This document shows positions 5,779-9,233 of a stretch of DNA of 9,233 bases, in pieces (the stretch's first letter is position 1; each line of letters starts with the position of its first letter). Position numbers and translations under genes: made by a program. The stretch covers positions 1-9,233 of the forward strand of contig JASHVB010000185.1 in NCBI GenBank assembly GCA_030039695.1, given 5' to 3'. The notes below the pieces were generated by a model. It searched no databases and was not told the DNA's origin. It was given only the letters and a program-made list of their open reading frames with translations. The stretch comes from Acetobacteraceae bacterium (lineage in GTDB: Bacteria; Pseudomonadota; Alphaproteobacteria; Acetobacterales; Acetobacteraceae).

Positions 5779-6621
5779 ATGTATTATGGTAGTGCACTGC
5801 CCATCACCGCATTGTCCGATGCGGGCGCCGTGAAGGCGTACGCACAGGCGCTGGAAGCGGCGGGGTTTGATTTCACGTCCACCGCCGGGCACGTGATGGC
5901 ACAGCCCGCCGGGACCAATCCGCAGCGGCCGGACCGGCAATATTCCGGACCGTTCTATGATCCGTTCGTTACGTTCTCCTATTTGGCGGCGGTGACGCAG
6001 CGGCTGCGCTTCATCACCGGCATCCTCATCTTGCCTGCCTGGCCCACGGCCCTGGTGGCAAAGCAGGCGGCCGAGCTGGCGTTGTTCTCCGGCGGGCGAT
6101 TCGAACTTGGCGTTGGCATCAGTTGGAATGCCGCGGAGTATCAGGCGCTGGGACAGGACATGCAGCGGCGCGGCCAGCGGATGGAAGAGCAAATCGAAGT
6201 CCTTCGGCGACTTTGGTCGCAACCTTATGTGACGTTTGAAGGGCGTTATCATCGGTTGGACAAAGTTGGACTGAACCGGTCCCTGTTGCCGGGAATTCCG
6301 ATTTGGTTGGGCACGGAATTCGGAGAGACGGCACTGCGCCGGGTGGCGCGGCTCGCAGATGGCTGGATGCCGCTTGCTGATCCGGTGGCGCATCTGCCGC
6401 GCCTGCGGCAATTCATGCGCGAGGCCGGACGCGATCCATCGGCGCTGATGGTTCGCGGCCCGCTCGTGGCGCAAGGGAACGACAAGGCGGCGTGGCGCAC
6501 GGCGGCACGGAGACTGCAGGACGCGGGCGTGACGCATGTCAACATTGTTGCGCCACCCGATGCCACGCCGGCGGAAACATTACCGAAGATCATCGAGGCG
6601 CGGCAGGCGTTGGCCTTGTGA
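5779..6621 (+). CDS. LLM class (luciferase-like monooxygenase) flavin/F420-dependent oxidoreductase
   Basis: From ATG 5779 the product is 280 residues, normal for the smaller LLM proteins (TIGR03619-like). It has the N-terminal strand MYYGSALPI, AQALEAAGFDF with a GH pair near 37-38 (family D/G-H), VTQRLRFITGILILP (72-86), the signature SGGRFELGVGISWNAAEY (104-121), R-x-x-RMEEQIEVLRRLW (131-146), and IPIWLGTE with ALRRVARLADGWMP (173-198). It probably uses reduced FMN or F420 to oxidise or reduce a small organic substrate; the substrate is unknown. Alphaproteobacterial members annotated as F420-dependent may use FMN instead. I prefer ATG 5779 over the in-frame ATG at 5725: a GAGG lies about 6 nt upstream, and residues before it (PLPATLPAGETSDARRG) do not match the fold. 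It is the only rightward gene, and converges with the E2 gene. Confidence 0.9.
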   Translation: MYYGSALPITALSDAGAVKAYAQALEAAGFDFTSTAGHVMAQPAGTNPQRPDRQYSGPFYDPFVTFSYLAAVTQRLRFITGILILPAWPTALVAKQAAELALFSGGRFELGVGISWNAAEYQALGQDMQRRGQRMEEQIEVLRRLWSQPYVTFEGRYHRLDKVGLNRSLLPGIPIWLGTEFGETALRRVARLADGWMPLADPVAHLPRLRQFMREAGRDPSALMVRGPLVAQGNDKAAWRTAARRLQDAGVTHVNIVAPPDATPAETLPKIIEARQALAL

Positions 6622-6671
6622 CCGCGCCGGCGTGGGGTTGGTCCCTCACTGTCGATGGGTCGCATCTCGAC

Positions 6672-6697
6672 ACCTCCCGTGTAGCAGGAGAGGTTTT
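6672..6697 (+). terminator. Weak candidate intrinsic terminator after the LLM gene
   Basis: In the 86-bp convergent gap, ACCTCC (6672-6677) can pair with GGAGAGGT (6687-6694) with a 2-nt bulge, and the arm runs into TTTT (6694-6697). A second bulged hairpin, TGTCGATG with CATCTCGACA (6650-6672), lies directly before it and shares two bases. The T-run is short, so the call is tentative. Confidence 0.35.
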
Positions 6698-6707
6698 CGT
6701 CTGTTGG

Positions 6708-7829
6708 TCAGCCGCCGACAAACCGCCGCAGCAGGCGATTGACTTCACCGGCTTTTTCCATGTGCGGCAGGTGTCCCGTTTCTTCCAAAACATGCACCGG
6801 CAGGCGCGACGCCAACGCCTCGGCGTGTACGACTGGAATGATGCGGTCGTGACGGCCCCAGATGAGCTGCACAGGTGCCGCGATGGCGCTCAGCGTGTCA
6901 ACAAGGTCCGCCGATTGCCGGCCACCGCCAAACCAAGCCTGCGCGACGGTCTCCAGCGCCGCGGCAACGCCGTCGAGGCGTTTGTAGCGCAGCACGTCCT
7001 CCACCATCGTACGGCTGACCAGCGAGGGATTGTGCACGAGCATTTGCAGCACTTCGATCGCGTCCTTGCGACGGGTGGCACGGATGAAGCCTTCGATGAA
7101 CGCGGCGTTGATGTCGGGTCCAAGTGCGGCCGAAGCGATCAGGGTGACGCTGGCGACGCGCGATGGATCACGCGCGGCCACTGCCAAGGCGACCGCACCA
7201 CCCATCGAATGCCCCACCAGGTGCGCGCGCGATATGTTCAGCGCGGTCAGCGCGGCTTGCACTGCGTCTGACAGCGCGGCGGCGTCGCCGGCGCCGACCT
7301 CCTTTGTCGATCCGCCATGACCGGGCAGGTCGAGCGCGATCGTGTGGCGGCCTTCCGACAGCGCGGACTGGGTGAACATCCAGGTGTTGAGATCGGCGCC
7401 GAAGCCATGCAGCAGCAGCACTGGCACGCCGTCGCCGATGCCGAGCGCGAGGTAACGGAGCCGCCGGCCACCGGCGTCGATCTCGCGCGGCGCAGGCGCT
7501 TCACGTTCGGCGGTCGCGTCCTCGGCTGGTTCCGGCACGACGAAGCCAGAGATGAACGCGTCGATCTCCGCTTCCGGCGTATCCTCGGGCGCGATGACAG
7601 CGAGCAGGCCACCGATCGGCAGCGTGGTGCCTGCGGGCGCAACGATACGGGCGAGCGTGCCGCGCGCTTCGGCTTCGACGATGTTGGTGATCTTGGACGT
7701 CTCGATTTCGAGCAGTTCGTCGCCGAGGGTCAACGACGCACCGGGTTGCTGCAGCCAGGTGACGACCTTTCCCTCGGTCATCGTCAGGCCCCATTTGGGC
7801 ATGGTGATCGGAGTGATTTCAGCAGGCAT
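6708..7829 (-). CDS. acoC: Acetoin dehydrogenase-type E2: lipoyl domain plus alpha/beta hydrolase (AcoC-like)
   Basis: From ATG 7827-7829 the product is 373 residues. Residues 1-80 form one biotinyl/lipoyl domain, beginning MPAEITPITMPKWGLTMTEG, with the lipoylated lysine K46 in EIETSKITN. A linker rich in Ala, Glu and Pro (95-116) leads to an alpha/beta-hydrolase domain: oxyanion LLLHGFG (138-144), nucleophile elbow VGHSMGG with S208, acid D328 in WGRHD, and H353 in ETGHLPHM. This lipoyl-hydrolase layout is known from AcoC of acetoin dehydrogenase complexes and differs from the CAT-like core of classic E2 enzymes. It should carry acyl groups made by E1 (acoA/acoB upstream) to CoA. The start was chosen because GGAGA lies about 8 nt upstream and the lipoyl domain starts at once; an upstream ATG (7928) would add 33 Pro/Arg-rich residues. 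The exact substrate (acetoin or another 2-oxo compound) is uncertain. Confidence 0.9.
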   Translation of the reverse strand: MPAEITPITMPKWGLTMTEGKVVTWLQQPGASLTLGDELLEIETSKITNIVEAEARGTLARIVAPAGTTLPIGGLLAVIAPEDTPEAEIDAFISGFVVPEPAEDATAEREAPAPREIDAGGRRLRYLALGIGDGVPVLLLHGFGADLNTWMFTQSALSEGRHTIALDLPGHGGSTKEVGAGDAAALSDAVQAALTALNISRAHLVGHSMGGAVALAVAARDPSRVASVTLIASAALGPDINAAFIEGFIRATRRKDAIEVLQMLVHNPSLVSRTMVEDVLRYKRLDGVAAALETVAQAWFGGGRQSADLVDTLSAIAAPVQLIWGRHDRIIPVVHAEALASRLPVHVLEETGHLPHMEKAGEVNRLLRRFVGG

Positions 7830-7848
7830 GTGCCTGATCTCCTGCGCC

Positions 7849-7870
7849 GTGGCGGGTGGCGGCCCGCCAC
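7849..7870. repeat. Hairpin just upstream of the acoC ribosome-binding site
   Basis: GTGGCGGG at 7849-7856 pairs perfectly with CCCGCCAC at 7863-7870 across a 6-nt loop. On the mRNA it ends about 19 nt before the acoC ATG, close to the GGAGA ribosome-binding site, inside the 120-bp acoB-acoC gap. It has no T-run. It might affect mRNA processing or E2 translation; this is inference. Confidence 0.5.
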
Positions 7871-7949
7871 GCGCGACTGGCCTGCTCGGCCGCGGCAATG
7901 GTGCGGAGGGCCGCCCTTTGCCCGTCATGACCTCGGGCGGGTTCCCGGC

Positions 7950-8963
7950 TCATCGTGCGTAGCTGTACACATCGCGCACCGCGGCGGCGATGCGTCCCTT
8001 GTCGGGGATGTAGCGCTGCTCCAGTGACGGCGCGAAAGGCACCGGCGTATGTGGGGCGGTAACTCGGCGGACGGGCGCTTTCAGCGCGTCGAACGCTCTA
8101 TCGGCGACCAGAGCGGCGATGTCGGTTGCCATGCTGCAACGCGGTGTCGCTTCATCGACCACCACGAGACGGCCGGTGCGTTCGACACTTTCGAGCAGCG
8201 TGTCTTCATCCAGCGGTGAGGTGGTGCGCGGATCGATGATCTCGCACTCGATGCCTTCGCCAACCAGCATGTCCGCCGCCTCGGCGGCGTAGTGCACCAT
8301 GCGGGCGAGCGCGACGATCGTCACATCGTCTCCGTCACGCACGATGTTCGCTTCACCGAACGGGATTGTGTAAGCCTCGTCGGGGACTTCCGTGCGCAGG
8401 TCGTACATCAGCTTGTGCTCGCAGAAGATCACCGGGTCGTCGTCGCGGATCGCCTGGATCAGCAGGCCCTTCGCATCGTACGCGTTAGAGGGAACGACGA
8501 CCTTCAAGCCAGGGACCGACGTGAAGATGTGATAGGGGCTTTGCGAATGCTGCGCAGCGGCGCTGCGACCGGCGCCGACCATGGTGCGGATCACCAACGG
8601 CGTCCGCGCTTTGCCGCCGAACATGTAACGGAACTTCGCCGCTTGATTGAAGATCTGATCGAAGCAGACGCCGAGGAAATCCGAGAACATCAGCTCCGCC
8701 ACCGGGCGGAGCCCGGTCACCGCCGCGCCGGCAGCTGCGCCCATGATTGCCGATTCGGTGATCGGCGTGTCGATGACGCGCTTGTCGCCGAATTCTTTAA
8801 TCAAACCCTTGGTTACGCCAAGCACGCCGCCAGCGGCGTCGCGGCCCCCTTCGGTGCCGGCACCGCCGGATACATCCTCGCCGATCACCACCACACGCGG
8901 GTCGCGCCGCATCTCCTGTTCCAGCGCTTCGTGCAGGGCCTGACGGATTGTCTTGACGGGCAT
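7950..8963 (-). CDS. acoB: TPP-dependent acetoin/2-oxoacid dehydrogenase E1 component, beta subunit
   Basis: The 337-residue protein is full length for an E1-beta subunit. It shows VVVIGEDVSGGAG (24-36), whose glutamate E29 is the usual TPP N1' ligand, RVIDTPITESAIMGAAAGAA (62-81), the SDFLGVCFDQIFNQAAKFRYMFGG stretch (94-117), AAQHSQSPYHIF (136-147) with the conserved active-site-region histidine H139, and the C-terminal transketolase domain ending VTAPHTPVPFAPSLEQRYIP (301-320). With E1-alpha it forms the alpha2beta2 decarboxylating enzyme that loads an acyl or acetaldehyde unit onto the lipoyl arm of E2. Neighbours on both sides (E1-alpha end and AcoC-like E2) support acetoin dehydrogenase over pyruvate or branched-chain dehydrogenase, though the substrate is not proven. 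The ribosome-binding site is weak; the start is set by alignment with the family N-terminus (MPVKTIRQALHEAL). Confidence 0.92.
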   Translation of the reverse strand: MPVKTIRQALHEALEQEMRRDPRVVVIGEDVSGGAGTEGGRDAAGGVLGVTKGLIKEFGDKRVIDTPITESAIMGAAAGAAVTGLRPVAELMFSDFLGVCFDQIFNQAAKFRYMFGGKARTPLVIRTMVGAGRSAAAQHSQSPYHIFTSVPGLKVVVPSNAYDAKGLLIQAIRDDDPVIFCEHKLMYDLRTEVPDEAYTIPFGEANIVRDGDDVTIVALARMVHYAAEAADMLVGEGIECEIIDPRTTSPLDEDTLLESVERTGRLVVVDEATPRCSMATDIAALVADRAFDALKAPVRRVTAPHTPVPFAPSLEQRYIPDKGRIAAAVRDVYSYAR

Positions 8964-9004
8964 GGCGGAGGTCTTTCGGTTGGCGCGGGGTCAGAGCGGT
9001 ATGC

Positions 9005-9048
9005 GGGGCCCTCCCCCAATCCCCTGCCGCATGGGGAGGGGAGGCCCC
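9005..9048. repeat. GC-rich hairpin element between acoA and acoB
   Basis: In the 89-bp gap (8964-9052), GGGGCCCTCCCC and TCCCC on the left pair with GGGGA and GGGGAGGCCCC on the right, with small bulges around a TGCCGCA loop. The C/G-tract style matches the element at 3228-3338. It has no T-run and lies within an operon, so it is more likely a dispersed palindromic repeat or an mRNA stability element than a full terminator. Confidence 0.6.
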
Positions 9049-9052
9049 TGGC

Positions 9053-9233
9053 TCAATACGAGACGTAGACGTCGGTTAGCAGTGCGCCGGGGTCCGGCGG
9101 CGAGGCGGCGCGCGCAGCGGCGACCGCCTGGTCGATCAGCGCGGCCACTTCGCTGTCCACCGCGTCGAGTTCGCTCATCTCGAGCAGGGCGGCCTCGCCG
9201 ACGCGGCGGCGGAAATGCTTCAGGCAGTCACGC
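9053..9233 (-). CDS. acoA: TPP-dependent acetoin/2-oxoacid dehydrogenase E1 component, alpha subunit (C-terminal 59 residues)
   Basis: Reading leftwards from the right edge, an open frame gives RDCLKHFRRRVGEAALLEMS and ends in PGALLTDVYVSY and a TGA at 9053-9055. The pattern R-D-C-L/I..F...L followed by an acidic helix (SELDAVDSEVAALIDQAVAAA) and the terminal DVYVSY is typical of the C-terminus of E1-alpha subunits of the acetoin dehydrogenase type. The N-terminal part, with the TPP-binding motif, lies outside the window. It is first of the visible acoA-acoB-acoC order and is separated from acoB by 89 bp that contain a hairpin element. Confidence rests on both the terminal motif and the neighbours. 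Confidence 0.85.
   Translation of the reverse strand, partial: RDCLKHFRRRVGEAALLEMSELDAVDSEVAALIDQAVAAARAASPPDPGALLTDVYVSY

Noticed and set aside
5761..6537. Minus-strand 258-codon ORF opposite the LLM gene
   Set aside because: Shadow frame of a gene with a clear family signature on the plus strand.
7830..7928. 33-residue N-terminal extension of AcoC
   Set aside because: Pro/Arg-rich, precedes a complete lipoyl domain, and would include the hairpin; the ATG at 7829 has the better ribosome-binding site.
8292..9068. Plus-strand 258-codon ORF opposite acoB
   Set aside because: Antisense to acoB; its tail PSPNPLPHGEG is the translation of the hairpin element, not a protein feature.

Overview
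The window reads as part of a GC-rich alphaproteobacterial chromosome. The high GC at third codon positions, the xanthine-dehydrogenase/CO-dehydrogenase (cox-type) maturation genes, the acetoin-dehydrogenase-type genes and the short CCCTCCCC/GGGGAGGG hairpins between genes all fit the Rhodospirillales/Acetobacteraceae or a relative. That placement is inference from content only. I saw no rRNA, tRNA, CRISPR array, transposase or phage gene.

Left part, minus strand. A partial gene runs off the left edge (565 down to 1). It encodes a conserved protein with faint ATP-grasp-like features. After a 294-bp gap comes a compact block, transcribed from 4905 down to 860: a CoxE-like VWA protein, a small XdhC N-terminal-domain protein, an XdhC C-terminal (Rossmann) protein, and a fusion of a molybdopterin-binding-like domain with a MocA-type cytidylyltransferase. 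Two of the three junctions are 4-nt ATGA overlaps; the third carries a GC-rich hairpin element. Together these genes look like a maturation module that makes, modifies and inserts the Mo cofactor of a xanthine-oxidase-family hydroxylase. The hydroxylase subunits and a CoxD-type AAA+ ATPase are not in the window.

Middle. Upstream of coxE lies a 427-bp stretch (4906-5332) with no convincing intact gene. It shows signs of a frameshifted small ORF and two unusually perfect inverted repeats. Next come a VOC-family (glyoxalase-fold) protein on the minus strand and a divergently transcribed LLM-class (luciferase-like) oxidoreductase on the plus strand, sharing a roughly 95-bp promoter region.

Right part, minus strand. 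Genes for a 2-oxoacid/acetoin dehydrogenase complex are transcribed leftwards: the C-terminal end of E1-alpha (cut by the window edge), complete E1-beta, and an E2-like protein made of one lipoyl domain plus an alpha/beta-hydrolase domain (AcoC type). No E3 (dihydrolipoamide dehydrogenase) or AcoR-type regulator is present. A GC-rich hairpin lies between E1-alpha and E1-beta, and another just ahead of the E2 ribosome-binding site.

The families here are known ones. The items most worth a second look are the structured gap upstream of coxE, the maturation block without its enzyme, the split XdhC, and the edge-truncated unknown gene.
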